DNA of 64,000 nucleotides, from contig NZ_VAWE01000001.1 of NCBI RefSeq assembly GCF_005795905.1, positions 1,054,001 to 1,118,000 on the forward strand, given 5' to 3'. This DNA comes from Streptomyces marianii (GTDB lineage Bacteria; Actinomycetota; Actinomycetes; Streptomycetales; Streptomycetaceae). The translations under genes were made by a program, and so were the position numbers. This document shows positions 1-8,649 of this stretch, in pieces (the first letter of the stretch is position 1; each line of letters starts with the position of its first letter). Below the pieces are notes generated by a model, which did no database searches, had not been told where the DNA came from, and saw only the letters and a program-made list of their open reading frames with translations.

Positions 1-1
1 G

Positions 2-1048
2 GTGTGCGGCAGAGAACTCACCGGCTGGTACGTCCTCGACCTCGACGCCACCATCGTGACCTGTAGCAGCAAGAAGGAGGGTGCGGCCGGCACCTTCAAG
101 GGCAGCTTCGGCCACATGCCGCTGGGAGCGTGGGTGGCCAACACCCGCGAGTGTGTCGCCATGCTGCTGCGACCCGGCAACGCGCCGCCGAACGATGTCG
201 ACGACCACAAGAGTGTCCTGGCCTCGGCGTTTCGGCAGCTCCCGCTGCCGCTGTGGTCGAAGCTGCTGATACGGATCGACGGCGCGGCCTTCAGCCACGA
301 CGTCCTCGGCCACCTCCAGAGCCTGACCACCAGCCGGCGCCGGGTGCGCTGGGTGACCGGCTGGGCCATCAACGACGCCGACGAGAAGGCCATCGCCCGG
401 CTGCCGGAGAAGGTGTGGACGGCGGCGCTGCGGCAAGACGGCCAACTGCACGAGATCAAGGGCCCCGACGGCGAATGGCTGTCCTACCAGGTCGCTGAGC
501 TGACCGGGGTCCGTGACCTGACCGGCTGGCCCCAGGGGATGCGGTTGATCGTGCGCCGGGTCAAGCCCTCGCGCCGGGATGCGAAGAAGCTGACCGCCTT
601 CGAGAAACGCACCGGCTGGCGCTACCAGATCGTCGCCACGAACATCCCCTCCCACCAGGGACTTTCCGGGGTACCCGGCTCCGGCCAGGTCTGGTTCGTC
701 GACGCCCTGTACCGCGATCACGCCGAGGTCGAGGACCGCGTCAAAGCGATCAAGCGGGTCGGCCTCGGGCTGCTGCCCTCGAAATCCTGGCAGTTCAACG
801 CCGCCTGGGTGCTGGCCGCCACGCTCGCCGCCGACCTCGACGCCTGGACCCGGCTCCTCCTCCTGCACGACGAGCCCGAACTCGCCGCCGCCGAACCGGA
901 GACGATCCGCAGGAAGCTCTACCACCTGCCCGCCCGCCTCACCTCCCACGCCCGCCGCCGCACCCTCCACCTTGACCGCACCTGGCCCTGGGCGGCAGCG
1001 TTCACCGCCGCCTGGAAGCGAGCCACCGAACTCCCGGCCCGTACCTGA
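2..1048 (+). CDS. IS1380-family transposase, 5' end cut by window edge
   Basis: This is the DDE transposase of an IS1380-type element. The reading frame is open to the first base, so the GTG at base 2 is probably not the real start; family members are about 450-500 residues and only 348 are visible. The first catalytic Asp lies in VLDLDATIVT, followed by the family-typical TFKGSFG..PLGAWVANT; the second is in LLIRIDGAAF; the Glu lies in the HAEVEDRVKAIK segment near residue 240. The C-terminus looks complete. The element's right end should lie between 1049 and about 1215, where the neighbouring methylase homology stops; I did not identify its terminal repeat. Confidence 0.85.
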   Translation: MCGRELTGWYVLDLDATIVTCSSKKEGAAGTFKGSFGHMPLGAWVANTRECVAMLLRPGNAPPNDVDDHKSVLASAFRQLPLPLWSKLLIRIDGAAFSHDVLGHLQSLTTSRRRVRWVTGWAINDADEKAIARLPEKVWTAALRQDGQLHEIKGPDGEWLSYQVAELTGVRDLTGWPQGMRLIVRRVKPSRRDAKKLTAFEKRTGWRYQIVATNIPSHQGLSGVPGSGQVWFVDALYRDHAEVEDRVKAIKRVGLGLLPSKSWQFNAAWVLAATLAADLDAWTRLLLLHDEPELAAAEPETIRRKLYHLPARLTSHARRRTLHLDRTWPWAAAFTAAWKRATELPART

Positions 1049-1197
1049 CGACCGGCCACCACCCCGACGACACCGGAGAGGAGAGGACCGCAGCACCCCC
1101 GGGGCCCGTGGAACCCGACGCCCCGCAGCGTCACGCGACGGCCAGTCCCGACACGGCACGGGACATACCGGGCAGCCAGCCGCACACGGCGACGCCG

Positions 1198-2356
1198 TCA
1201 CGCCACCGAAGAATCGAGGTCGATGCCGGCAACATGGTCGTGCAGGCTGTCCAGTGCCTCACGCAGGGGCAGTCCGGCATCCTTTGCGGCGGTCAGGTAG
1301 CGCCGGACGCCGTGGAAGAGGAACGTGCCGGAACCGCACGACGGGTCCATGATCCGCTGGTTGAGCGGGTCGGGGACGGCCTCGATCACCGTCGCTTCCG
1401 CCAGCCAGTCCGGGGTGTAGTACTCCCCCTGTTTCTTACGGGTCTCCGTGGAGATCACCGACTCGTACAAAACCTTCAGGACGTCGTGCTCGACCCTCGA
1501 CCAGTCGAAGCCTGCGAGCCGACGAGCCAAGTCTTGGACGAAGCCCTCGCCACCCTCGGTCTCCAGTGGCCAGCCGAAGAAATCTGACTCAACCACACCC
1601 GAGATTCGCGCCTGTGCGAACAGCTGACCGTAGACCAGCGAGGCGGGTGCCGTGTCCTTCACGTCGATGCCCATCACGGCGTGGGCGATGATCGAGGCTG
1701 TGTTCACCAGGAGCGTGTGCTCGATGAACAGGTCGTCGCTGTTCTCGAACTGGGCGCCCAGGGCGCTGCGCAGCAGCCGTGCCCACAGATCGCGCTTCAG
1801 TTGGACAGTCGGCTGGTTCTTATTCTCCTCGTACAGCGCCGTAAGGATCGTCTTGTCGATGGAGTGGGCGACGCTGTCCGCTCCGAGGCGGGTCGCGATG
1901 GCGTCCGGTGTGGGTGCGGCTCCCTCGGACGTCGCCAGGACGCCTTCGAGCCACCGGACCAGGTCCAGCGCCTTGACGTTGCGCTCCCGCACGTCGAAGC
2001 GGTTCACTTCGTTCAGCTCGTCGCGGACCAGTGTGTAGGCCCGCCAGTCAGCGCCGTCGGTGAGGATGCCGACGTGCCGCCGTTCGCGCTGCTCAGTTCG
2101 GGCCCGCACGTACTTCGTCAGTTGCACAACCGCCTCGTTGCGGGCCTTCGGGCGGCTGATGTCCTTCTTGACCTCGATGACGGTCGCGCCCATCTCGATG
2201 TCGATGCGGTGGCCGGTGCCGTTACCCACCTGGGCTTCCAGCACGGGGGTCAGGAGATCCTGCTCGCCAAGGTTGAGGTCCGCTTCGAGCAGGAACTGGC
2301 GGATGTCGGCCTGCAGTGTCGCTTCGGCGCTGCACGCCAGGCACGCCGGTCGAGTA
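1198..2356 (-). pseudogene. N-6 adenine DNA methylase (restriction-modification), truncated at both ends
   Basis: The protein resembles the first half of a Type I/Eco57I-like methylase. An N-terminal restriction-like segment (VTVIEVKKD-type motif, seen as ATVIEVKKDISRP) is followed by a helical region and SAM motif I, DPSCGSGTFLF, near the C-terminus. It stops directly after GIDL, where the family continues into a Rossmann core and an NPPY catalytic motif, so the catalytic half is gone. The frame runs upstream of the first GTG (2244) with family-like residues (ADIRQFLLEADLNLGEQDL) and no start codon until it meets CRISPR repeat 1 at 2357, so the N-terminus is lost too. The C-terminal cut probably marks insertion of the adjacent IS1380 element. 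It is not expected to be functional. Confidence 0.75.
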
Positions 2357-2520
2357 GTTGTGACCCCTCGGAGGGACGACGAGGACGCGAGGCAGGCACG
2401 CTGGATGACCTTTACGTGTGGACGTTGTGACCCCTCGTAAGGACTATGAGGACCGGTGATGGCCGTCGCCGAGTCCGCCCGCGTCGTCGCGTTGTGATCC
2501 CTCGTAGGGGCGATGAAGAC
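2357..2520 (-). CRISPR. Three-repeat CRISPR remnant, 30-nt repeats and 37-nt spacers
   Basis: Three related 30-nt repeats lie at 2357-2386, 2424-2453 and 2491-2520, separated by two unrelated spacers of exactly 37 nt (2387-2423 and 2454-2490). On the plus strand each repeat begins GTTGTGA and ends GAC. The core is a palindrome, cleanest in repeat 3 (CCCTCGTAGGG); repeats 1 and 2 carry mismatches in the right arm. Repeats read on the minus strand begin GTC and end CAAC, the orientation I recall for actinobacterial repeats of this type, so I assign the array to the minus strand. A third spacer starts at 2521 but is cut after 12 nt by an IS3 remnant. A cas6 fragment lies 400 bp away; no other cas gene is seen. 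Confidence 0.85.
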
Positions 2521-2532
2521 CGGCAGTCTGAG

Positions 2533-2700
2533 CTTGTTCCGCTTTGACGGACACCATTGGTGTGGTGGTCAGGCTGCGGGTGCGGTCTCGTATTCGGCGG
2601 GGCTGCGGTAGCCGAGGCTTCTTCTTCTCCATGTTCTCCGTGGTGGACATCCTCCCGGGGCAGAACCCCTGATCTCGAATGTCCGTCAAAGCGGATCAAG
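2533..2700 (-). mobile_element. Internally deleted IS3-family element (MITE-like, 168 bp)
   Basis: The ends are 21-bp inverted repeats with one mismatch: 2533-2553 (CTTGTTCCGCTTTGACGGACA with position 1-20 readable as CTTGTTCCGCTTTGACGGAC) and 2680-2700. Between them, on the minus strand, are a ribosome-binding site and the first codons of an IS3 OrfA (MSTTENMEKKKPR), which pass straight into the last codons of an OrfB (SLGYRSPAEYE followed by a stop at about 2574). Everything between was lost in one internal deletion. It could move only with help from an intact relative. I see no target duplication. Confidence 0.7.
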
Positions 2701-2924
2701 CCCATTCAACCCTTGGGCGGCTTGCGAGGCCAACTACTGTGCAACCGCTAGGCAACCAGTTTACGCGAGACGGCTTCAACTGATCGAAGAGGCACCGGAG
2801 ATGATCGCCCGGTCAGCCGTCGTGAGGGATTGTCAGTGGCGCGCTTTAGGCTCTGCCTCGTTTGGGAGAGCCGGTGTTGGTTCCTCCGTCCGGATCGGTG
2901 CCGCGGCTTTGGAGAGTGAACGGT

Positions 2925-3302
2925 ATGAGACTGCGATTAGCTGTCACCACGACGGCTTCACAGCTGCCCTGGGAGGCCGTTCTCGCGCCTGGGCGTGGCC
3001 TTGCGTACGACGTACTGGCCCGCACCGCCCCCGAGTTGGGCAGGCAGCTCCACGGAGAAGGAGTCGGTGTGCACGGCATGGTGCCGTTCGGGCACAGTGC
3101 CCCCGTCTTTCCTCGGGCACGGCGGGCGCGGGGGCAGTACGCGGCCGGCGGGAGCGGGACGATCGAGTTTGGCAGCCCGCTGCCGGAGGTGACCGAGGCC
3201 CTGGCTCGCGGCCTGAAGGAGCGGGAGCTGTTGGACTGGGGCGGTGTCGCGCTGCGGTTAACGGGGATTACCACTGTTGAGCCCCCGGACTGCACGGCGG
3301 GG
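2925..3302 (+). pseudogene. cas6: CRISPR endoribonuclease Cas6, 5' fragment cut by ISL3
   Basis: Cas6 cleaves the repeat transcript to make crRNA. The protein from ATG 2925 (GGAGAG ribosome site 8 nt upstream) begins MRLRLAVTTTASQLPW and continues with segments I recognise from actinobacterial Cas6: GRGLAYDVLARTAPELGRQLH, VPFGHSAPVFPRARR, and SGTIEFGSPLPEVTEALARGL ending in LLDWGGVALRL. About 125 residues match before the frame enters the ISL3 terminus at 3303 and soon stops; family members have roughly 230-270 residues, so the second ferredoxin-like fold with its Gly-rich loop is missing. The nearby CRISPR array supports the call. It is a relic, not a working nuclease. Confidence 0.75.
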
Positions 3303-4968
3303 GGGTGTGTCAACTTAACGGGTCTGGCCCGTAGTCGGTGGTGACGGCCAGTAGCCATCAGCGCAGGAGGATGCGGTGGCGGAGGAGGTCGAATCCGGCG
3401 CGGCCGTGCATCTGTCTCATGATCCGTTTCGTTCTGGTGTTGACGCCTTCGGTGCGGCCGTTGTGGTAGGGCAGGGTGAGGCCGGCGTCGATGGCTGAGC
3501 GGTCGAGTTCGAGTCCGTTGGCGAAGCTGTGCAGGTGGGGCAGCGCCGCGGCGCGGGTGGCGGTGATCCACCCCGTGAGCTTCACATCGTTGTCCAGGAG
3601 CGGCGTGAGCAGGGCCGCGAAGTCGCGTACGAGGTTGGCGAGTTCGGTCATCTCAGGGCAGGCTGCGGTGATCTTCTCCAGCAGGGCGGTCTGTTTCGGG
3701 CGCAGGTGGTCTGGGTCGGTGAGGAGGAGCCGCGCGGCGCGGCGTGGGGTGGTGACGGGCCGGTCGCCGTCGGCGCGGCCCTGGTTGAGGTATTTGTGCA
3801 GGCCGTTGAGGCTGCCGGTGTATCCGAGTTCCTTGATCTCGTGGAAGAGGTGGAGGACCGGGACGCCCGGCTCCTCGGTGCGGCGTCGGCGCAGGTGCTC
3901 GCGGTAGGCGTCAACGAGAGTGGGCCGGTAGGCCGGTGCGATGCGCAGGCCCGTGGGCTCGGGCATGCGGGCGTAGCGCTTGACGGTATTCAGCGCCAGG
4001 CCGAGGCGGCGGGAACAGTCCAGCAGCCCGACGCCCTGGCCGAGCAGGGTGTGGATCTTGTTCCAGCGTTCACGGGTGGTCTGCTCGCGTACTCCGCCGG
4101 GCAGCGGCGGGTTGAGGGCCGCGGCCCAGCAGTCGGCGTGGGCGCGGATTTCGAGCTGGACCTTGTCGCACAGGTTGCGCCAGATGTGCCAGCGGTCGCT
4201 GACCTGCACCGCGTCGGGCAGGGCGCGGCGGATGGCTTCGGCGTAGGTGGCTGAGCCGTCCCGGCAAACCGTCGTGATGCCGGGGTGTTTGCGTAGCCAG
4301 GCTTCCAGGGGACCGGCGTCCCGGCCGGGCAGGACCTCGATGCGCCGGCCGGTGATGGCATCGGTGATGATCGTGGCGTATCGGTGACGGCGCCGCAGCG
4401 CGAAGTCGTCCACTCCGATCACCGCGGGGACCGGCGCTTCGGGCGTCGGCAGGCGCCACAGCCACCTGAGCATGGTGGTACGGGAGGCCGGCACGGTGAG
4501 CCGGCCGGCCAGACGTGCGGCCGCCCGGCCGCATAACTCCCGTGCCACTTCGGCAATCTGCCTGGTCAGCCGCACCGTCCGACGCTGGTGGCGCTCCAGC
4601 AGCCCGGGAACCTGCTCACGGAAGGTCTGCCGTGCACAGCCCAGAACCGGACAGACCAGCCGCCGCGCCCGCAAGCGGACGACGACCTGCCGACCGTCGA
4701 CCGGCACGTCCGCCACCGTCCGGCGGTGATACCCGTGCACCCTCGCAGTCAGCGCCCCGCACGCTGGACACGGCACCGCCGCGTCCAGCGTGCGAGCTGT
4801 GACCACGACTGCGTCCCCGCCGTCCGCCACGTCCTCGACGAGCAATGCCGACAATCCCGAAAACACTGTGCTCACAAGCGAGTTGACATCCACCACAAGA
4901 TCATGATCGCTGATGGCTACTGGCCGTCACCACCGACTACGGGCCAGACCCGTTGATTAGACACTCCC
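3303..4968 (-). mobile_element. ISL3-family insertion sequence (first type, single copy)
   Basis: Long imperfect terminal inverted repeats of about 55-60 bp frame the transposase gene. The inner parts, ACGGGTCTGGCCCGTAGTCG and onward at 3318-3360, and their complement at 4910-4953, match almost perfectly; the outer ends (GGGTGTGTC and GACACTCCC) match with a few differences. The 8-bp flanks (3295-3302 and 4969-4976) do not match, so there is no target duplication. That fits a deletion beside the element, which would also explain why cas6 is cut on one side and unrelated fragments lie on the other. Confidence 0.85.
3358..4896 (-). CDS. ISL3-family transposase, 512 aa
   Basis: This is a full-length ISL3 transposase. 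The N-terminus has the family zinc ribbon (CPACG near residue 44, then CPVLGCARQTF near 82) and a helix-turn-helix. The catalytic DDE domain begins at AVIGVDDFALRRRHRYATIITD (about 160-182) with a second Asp in VQVSDRWHIWRNLCDK, and ends with the Glu in LPYHNGRTEGVNTRTKRIMRQM. The C-terminus GRAGFDLLRHRILLR is family-typical. It has no close similarity in sequence to the other ISL3 transposase in this window (about 449 aa), so it is a separate element type. No frameshift is visible and it may be active. Confidence 0.93.
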   Translation of the reverse strand: MVDVNSLVSTVFSGLSALLVEDVADGGDAVVVTARTLDAAVPCPACGALTARVHGYHRRTVADVPVDGRQVVVRLRARRLVCPVLGCARQTFREQVPGLLERHQRRTVRLTRQIAEVARELCGRAAARLAGRLTVPASRTTMLRWLWRLPTPEAPVPAVIGVDDFALRRRHRYATIITDAITGRRIEVLPGRDAGPLEAWLRKHPGITTVCRDGSATYAEAIRRALPDAVQVSDRWHIWRNLCDKVQLEIRAHADCWAAALNPPLPGGVREQTTRERWNKIHTLLGQGVGLLDCSRRLGLALNTVKRYARMPEPTGLRIAPAYRPTLVDAYREHLRRRRTEEPGVPVLHLFHEIKELGYTGSLNGLHKYLNQGRADGDRPVTTPRRAARLLLTDPDHLRPKQTALLEKITAACPEMTELANLVRDFAALLTPLLDNDVKLTGWITATRAAALPHLHSFANGLELDRSAIDAGLTLPYHNGRTEGVNTRTKRIMRQMHGRAGFDLLRHRILLR

Positions 4969-5105
4969 AGGCCGGAAAGGGAAGGACGTCAAGCGCCTCG
5001 GACAGCTGGACATCCCCGGCCATGAGTCGGTCATGGAGATCCCCTGGCGCATGATGCAGTTCTTCCTGGAGGTAAAGAAGGTTGACGAGACCCCCGACGT
5101 GCGGG

Positions 5106-5227
5106 GAGCTGTTCCGCGACTGCCAGAGGACGGCCGTCCATCTGGAAATGCGCGACGCCTACATGAAGTCGGCACCACGGTCCTCCGCGGCCGCTGTCAC
5201 GACCGCCTCCGGCCGACGCCACGGGTG
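5106..5227 (+). pseudogene. Short DUF6879-like gene fragment
   Basis: Read from 5106, the frame gives ELFRDCQRTAVHLEMRDAYM followed by a divergent tail and stop. This resembles the N-terminus of DUF6879 proteins, small actinobacterial proteins usually paired with a helix-turn-helix regulator. Only about 24 residues match. An unrecognised 30-residue stretch just before it (read from about 4972, LGQLDIPGHESVMEIPWRMM) is in another frame and may be the end of a different gene. The rest of 5228-5530 shows nothing I can support. The whole stretch looks like debris between two insertion events. Confidence 0.4.
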
Positions 5228-5577
5228 AACGATCGGGCCGGACACGGCGGCGCCACCACGGGTGTGTAGGAGTCTGCCCGCTGTGGGCATGGTCACGAGG
5301 TTGCGGAGGCCAGCCATGGTGGGGGGCTGGCGGCGGTGCGGTGCTTGGAGTCACCCCCCACGGAGGGCACGATCCCGGACATGGCGGAGGTCGAGGGAGC
5401 ACTTCTCCGTGATCTTCGGCGGCCGGGGGCTCCCCGAGGTCGTCATGAGGCGATCGTATCCGGGCGACCAGCAACCCAGGGCATCCCTTGCCGGGGTCGA
5501 TCCGGGGATCCGTCCGGTCTGCCTCGTCCCTCATTCGCCACCAACCACCGTATCCCCGTCGAACCGCAGCGACGTGA

Positions 5578-6946
5578 CAGGGCTTGATCAAGTTCCGTGA
5601 GTGTCGGGGTTGTTGGTGATGCCCAGGATGGCGAGTGCTCGTTCGGGTTCGTGGCGGATGGCGCGGGTGGTCTTGGCGATGTTGTCGGCTCCGAGGATCT
5701 TCAGGGTGCCAATGGCGAGGTTGCGGAAGGTAGCCATGGCGCGGGGCGCGTTGCCGGTGTGGACGGTCGAGGCGTCCTCGGCGAAGGTGACATCTCGGAT
5801 GTAGTGGGAGGAATTCTCGATTCCCCAGTGCCCGCGGATGGCGGTGGCGAGGCCGGCGGGGCTGGTCTGGTGGATATCCAGGCTGGTGACGGCGTAGACG
5901 CTCTCGCGACTCTCGGGCTTGCCGGTGGGCTTGCGGCGGCGGTGGACGCGGATGGCGAGGCGGGCGTGGGGGAAGGCGATCCCGCCGAGGCTGTCGGCGA
6001 TGGAACAGGTCTTGATCGACCGGGACTCGCGCCGTCCGTGGGCGGTGGCGGAGGCGGTGTGCTGGACGGTGATCGATGTCCAGGGCAGAGCGGCGAGCTG
6101 GGCGTACGCGGTGGGCTGGTTGGTCTTGATGACCGCGATGTAGTGTGCCTTCTTCGTCTCGACCAGCCAGGTGATGTTGGCCTTCACCGAGTGCAGGGCG
6201 TCGAAGGTGACCACGGCGTCAGCGAGGTGGAGTGGTGCCAGCAGGGGCTTGAAGTGCCGCGTCTCGTTGGTCTTCGCGCCGACCTCGACCTGTGCGAGCG
6301 TGGCGACGGGGTGATGCGTGACCGCCGCGAGCAGGTGCCGGCGCGGCGCGGCCAGGTGGGCCGAGCCCTTCAGCGCCTTGCCGTCCACGGCGATGACCCG
6401 CCGCGGTCGGGCCGCTGACGCATCCGCGCACGCGGACTTGCGGTGCTGGTCAGCGAGGTAGGCGCCCACGGCCTGGTCCAAAGCATCGCCGTCGACCGCC
6501 ATGAGGACGCGTCCGATGGTGACCGGCTTGGGGCTGCGCCGCCAGCCGAGCAGGTGACGGCGGATCCTCAGGGTCGCCAGCAGGGTGTTCGTGGCCCGCT
6601 CGGCGAACTCGGCGATCTCGTCCAGGCTCTTCGCACCTGACACGGCCGCGCAGGCACACACCAGCAGGATCGACACCAGGGAGTACCAGCGGCCCCGGCG
6701 AGAACGCGGATCGGGCACCGATGCGAGGTAGGGGCACAGGTCAGCGATCCGGTCCGCATCCAGCGGACCCAGCTTCTCCAGCACGGCAGGTATAGGGGAA
6801 GATGCAACGGCAGGCACGGGACATCCTCATGATCATCTGGCTTAGTCACCACAATGATCACGAACCCTCGTGCCTGCACTGCTATCCGCTCCTACCGGCC
6901 CTGATCGTCAACCACCCGCTCATCCGCGGAACTTGACGGAGCCCTG
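5578..6946 (-). mobile_element. ISAs1-family insertion sequence, copy 1 (1,369 bp)
   Basis: The ends read CAGGGCTTGATCAAGTTCCG at 5578 and CGGAACTTGACGGAGCCCTG at the right end (6946), inverted with respect to each other. A perfect 9-bp target duplication, GCGACGTGA, flanks it at 5569-5577 and 6947-6955, so this is an intact simple insertion. It landed in the last codons of gajB: joining the flanks restores the frame ITSLRFDGDTVVGGE and a stop at 5531-5533. The same element, in the opposite orientation and with the same encoded protein, lies at 14208-15576. Confidence 0.95.
5588..6817 (-). CDS. ISAs1-family transposase, copy 1, 409 aa
   Basis: This is a complete ISAs1-type DDE transposase. 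Its N-terminal domain contains LASVPDPRSRRGRWYSLVSILLVC, the family's typical entry; RVIAVDGKALKGSA holds the first catalytic Asp; VVTFDALHSVKANITWLVE holds the second; and the C-terminal IRGHWGIENSSHYIRDVTFAEDAS holds the Glu. The full family length, clean frame and perfect target duplication around the element suggest recent and possibly active transposition. The translated product matches the plus-strand copy at 14337-15566 residue for residue. Confidence 0.95.
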   Translation of the reverse strand: MPAVASSPIPAVLEKLGPLDADRIADLCPYLASVPDPRSRRGRWYSLVSILLVCACAAVSGAKSLDEIAEFAERATNTLLATLRIRRHLLGWRRSPKPVTIGRVLMAVDGDALDQAVGAYLADQHRKSACADASAARPRRVIAVDGKALKGSAHLAAPRRHLLAAVTHHPVATLAQVEVGAKTNETRHFKPLLAPLHLADAVVTFDALHSVKANITWLVETKKAHYIAVIKTNQPTAYAQLAALPWTSITVQHTASATAHGRRESRSIKTCSIADSLGGIAFPHARLAIRVHRRRKPTGKPESRESVYAVTSLDIHQTSPAGLATAIRGHWGIENSSHYIRDVTFAEDASTVHTGNAPRAMATFRNLAIGTLKILGADNIAKTTRAIRHEPERALAILGITNNPDTHGT

Positions 6947-7129
6947 GCGACGTGATCCGCGACTCGCCGACCCATTCCCGGAGGGTGTCCAGTGCAGCGG
7001 GCTCAAGTTTCGTGGTGAAGAGGATAGCCAGGTGCTCTCTGGCCCGTGAGCATGCCACGTAGAAGAGGTTGCGTGCCCTGATGAACGCCTCCAGTTCCTT
7101 GTCCATCAGTTCGTCGCGCCGGGAGAAGT
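6947..7129 (-). pseudogene. gajB: gajB 3' segment (UvrD-like helicase C-terminus), between two IS elements
   Basis: This stretch carries the last conserved part of the helicase whose main body lies at 8650-10251. ELEAFIRARNLFYVACSRAREHLAILF is helicase motif VI (the YVACSRAR core binds ATP gamma-phosphate in UvrD proteins). It is separated from the rest by the 1,520-bp ISL3 copy; the 8-bp duplication GGAGAAGT occurs on both sides, and removing the element rejoins the frame as ANFSRRDELMDKELEAF. At the other end ISAs1 replaces the last dozen or so codons with element-derived ones (PGLRQVPRMSGWL). The natural stop is at 5531-5533, beyond ISAs1. Confidence 0.8.
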
Positions 7130-8649
7130 GGGTCTTCGAATTTAGTGGGGGTGCGCCTGCCGTCGGCTCCGGCGGGTGGTCGCACAGCGTGAGCGTAGGC
7201 GCTGGTTGGCGCGGTTGCGGAAGCCGAAGGCGTTACGCGCTTCGAGCTTGATGAGGCGGTTGTTGCCTTCGGAGGCGGCGTTGGTGATGCCGGTGGTCAG
7301 GTAGGTCTCGATGCCGTCCCACCACTGCTCGATGGTCTCGGCGAGGGTGAGGAGTTCGTGCAGGTGGGCGTGGTCGGCGACGTGGGTGAAGAAGCGGTGG
7401 CGGGCGGCGGAGATCGCGGAGCGGTCGGGGGCGTGGTGGGTGCGGCTGACGGCCAGGCCGAGGAGGTCGCGCAGGAGTTCCTTGGCCTGCCAGGCCGCGT
7501 GGATCTGCCGGCCGTAGGTACCCATGTACTCCAACTCGGTCTTCAGGAGGAGGCGTTGGTCTTCGGTGAGGTCTTCTTTGTTGCGGCGCAGGAGTTTGCG
7601 GACGGTGTAGATGCCGTCGCCCTTGCGGGCCCGGCGGCCGTGCTGCCGCCAGGTGAGGCGTCGGCGCAGGTCGGCGAGGTGGCGCTGGGCGAGTTGCACG
7701 ATGTGGAAGCAGTCGACGACCACGGTCGCGTGCGGCAGGGCACGGTGGACGGCGGCGCGGAAGGTGGAACACAGGTCGATGGCGACGTAGCGCACCTGTG
7801 CCCGCCAGGATGCGGGCTGGGAGCTGAGCCAGTCGGCGACCGAGGTGGCGTTGCGGCCTTCGACCTGCCCGAACAGTCCTTGCCCGCCGATCGCGTCGAC
7901 GAAGCCGATGTGCCAGGCGTCCGCGACCAGTTCCCACTTCTGCGTGGCCGGGTTCTGGGCCCAGACCGGCTTGCCCCGCCGGGTCTCGTCGATCCCGACC
8001 GCCTCGGTCGCGGGCGGCGTCTCGGGCAGGACCGTCGCGGCGTAGTCCTCAAAGCATCGCTGCACGATGGGCCAGCTCAAGGACAGGTCGCGGCCGGCCT
8101 GCACGACGGTGCGGGATCCGTCGCAGACCGCGGCCCCCGCCGCCCGGCGCAGGGCGGTGGTGGTGCGCATCCCGGCGGGCACCGCGTGGATCGCCTCGGT
8201 GAACGAGCCGCGCTCGCACGCGGGTTCGGCGCAGTACCAGCGTGCCTTGCGCCACCGGATACTCACAGGGCGTCCACCGCAGGGCAGGTGCCGGGGCCGG
8301 GTGGTGCGGTAGTCCTTCAGCCGGGTGGCGAAGACCCCGCACGAGGGGCAGGCCCGGGCGGAGTCCTCGCTCGTGACCACGTACACCGTCGAACCGCCCG
8401 CCCCGTCGTCCTTGACCTGCGTCACACTCACCCCCTCCAGCCCCAGAAGTCGCGTTGCCGCTTCGTTGATGCCGGTATCGTCGCTGTTCAAGCCCGTGGG
8501 GTTTCATGATCGGTTGCCTAGACAACAACCATGATCACGAAGGCCCGCGGGCTCCTTGCGTCCAGGGCGCCCGCACCCCAACCACCTCACACAGCGTGAC
8601 CGGCGAGCGCGCCCGTCACCGCCGCACCCCCCACTAAATTCGAAGACCC
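7130..8649 (-). mobile_element. ISL3-family insertion sequence (second type), copy A (1,520 bp)
   Basis: Terminal inverted repeats start GGGTCTTCGAATTTAGTGGG at 7130 and end with the complement at 8649. A perfect 8-bp target duplication GGAGAAGT flanks it (7122-7129 and 8650-8657), the usual ISL3 size. The insertion splits gajB. Copy B at 11348-12867 has the same length and encoded protein in the opposite orientation. Confidence 0.95.
7142..8491 (-). CDS. ISL3-family transposase, copy A, about 449 aa
   Basis: This is an ISL3 transposase. The zinc ribbon (CPSCGVFATRLKDYRTTRPR near residue 50, then CAEPACERGSFTE) is followed by a helix-turn-helix and the catalytic domain: EAVGIDETRRGKPVW (first Asp region), VVVDCFHIVQLAQRHLADLRRR (second Asp) and TNAASEGNNRLIKLEARNAFGF (Glu). 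The in-frame start is a TTG at 8491; an ATG 20 bp upstream is in another frame. Translation is identical to copy B. Intact terminal repeats and target duplication suggest recent movement. Confidence 0.93.
   Translation of the reverse strand: MNSDDTGINEAATRLLGLEGVSVTQVKDDGAGGSTVYVVTSEDSARACPSCGVFATRLKDYRTTRPRHLPCGGRPVSIRWRKARWYCAEPACERGSFTEAIHAVPAGMRTTTALRRAAGAAVCDGSRTVVQAGRDLSLSWPIVQRCFEDYAATVLPETPPATEAVGIDETRRGKPVWAQNPATQKWELVADAWHIGFVDAIGGQGLFGQVEGRNATSVADWLSSQPASWRAQVRYVAIDLCSTFRAAVHRALPHATVVVDCFHIVQLAQRHLADLRRRLTWRQHGRRARKGDGIYTVRKLLRRNKEDLTEDQRLLLKTELEYMGTYGRQIHAAWQAKELLRDLLGLAVSRTHHAPDRSAISAARHRFFTHVADHAHLHELLTLAETIEQWWDGIETYLTTGITNAASEGNNRLIKLEARNAFGFRNRANQRLRSRCATTRRSRRQAHPH

Noticed and set aside
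2844..3571. A 241-codon minus-strand frame over the cas6 fragment and ISL3 end
   Set aside because: It runs through an IS terminus and antisense to recognisable Cas6 residues; its protein is repetitive.
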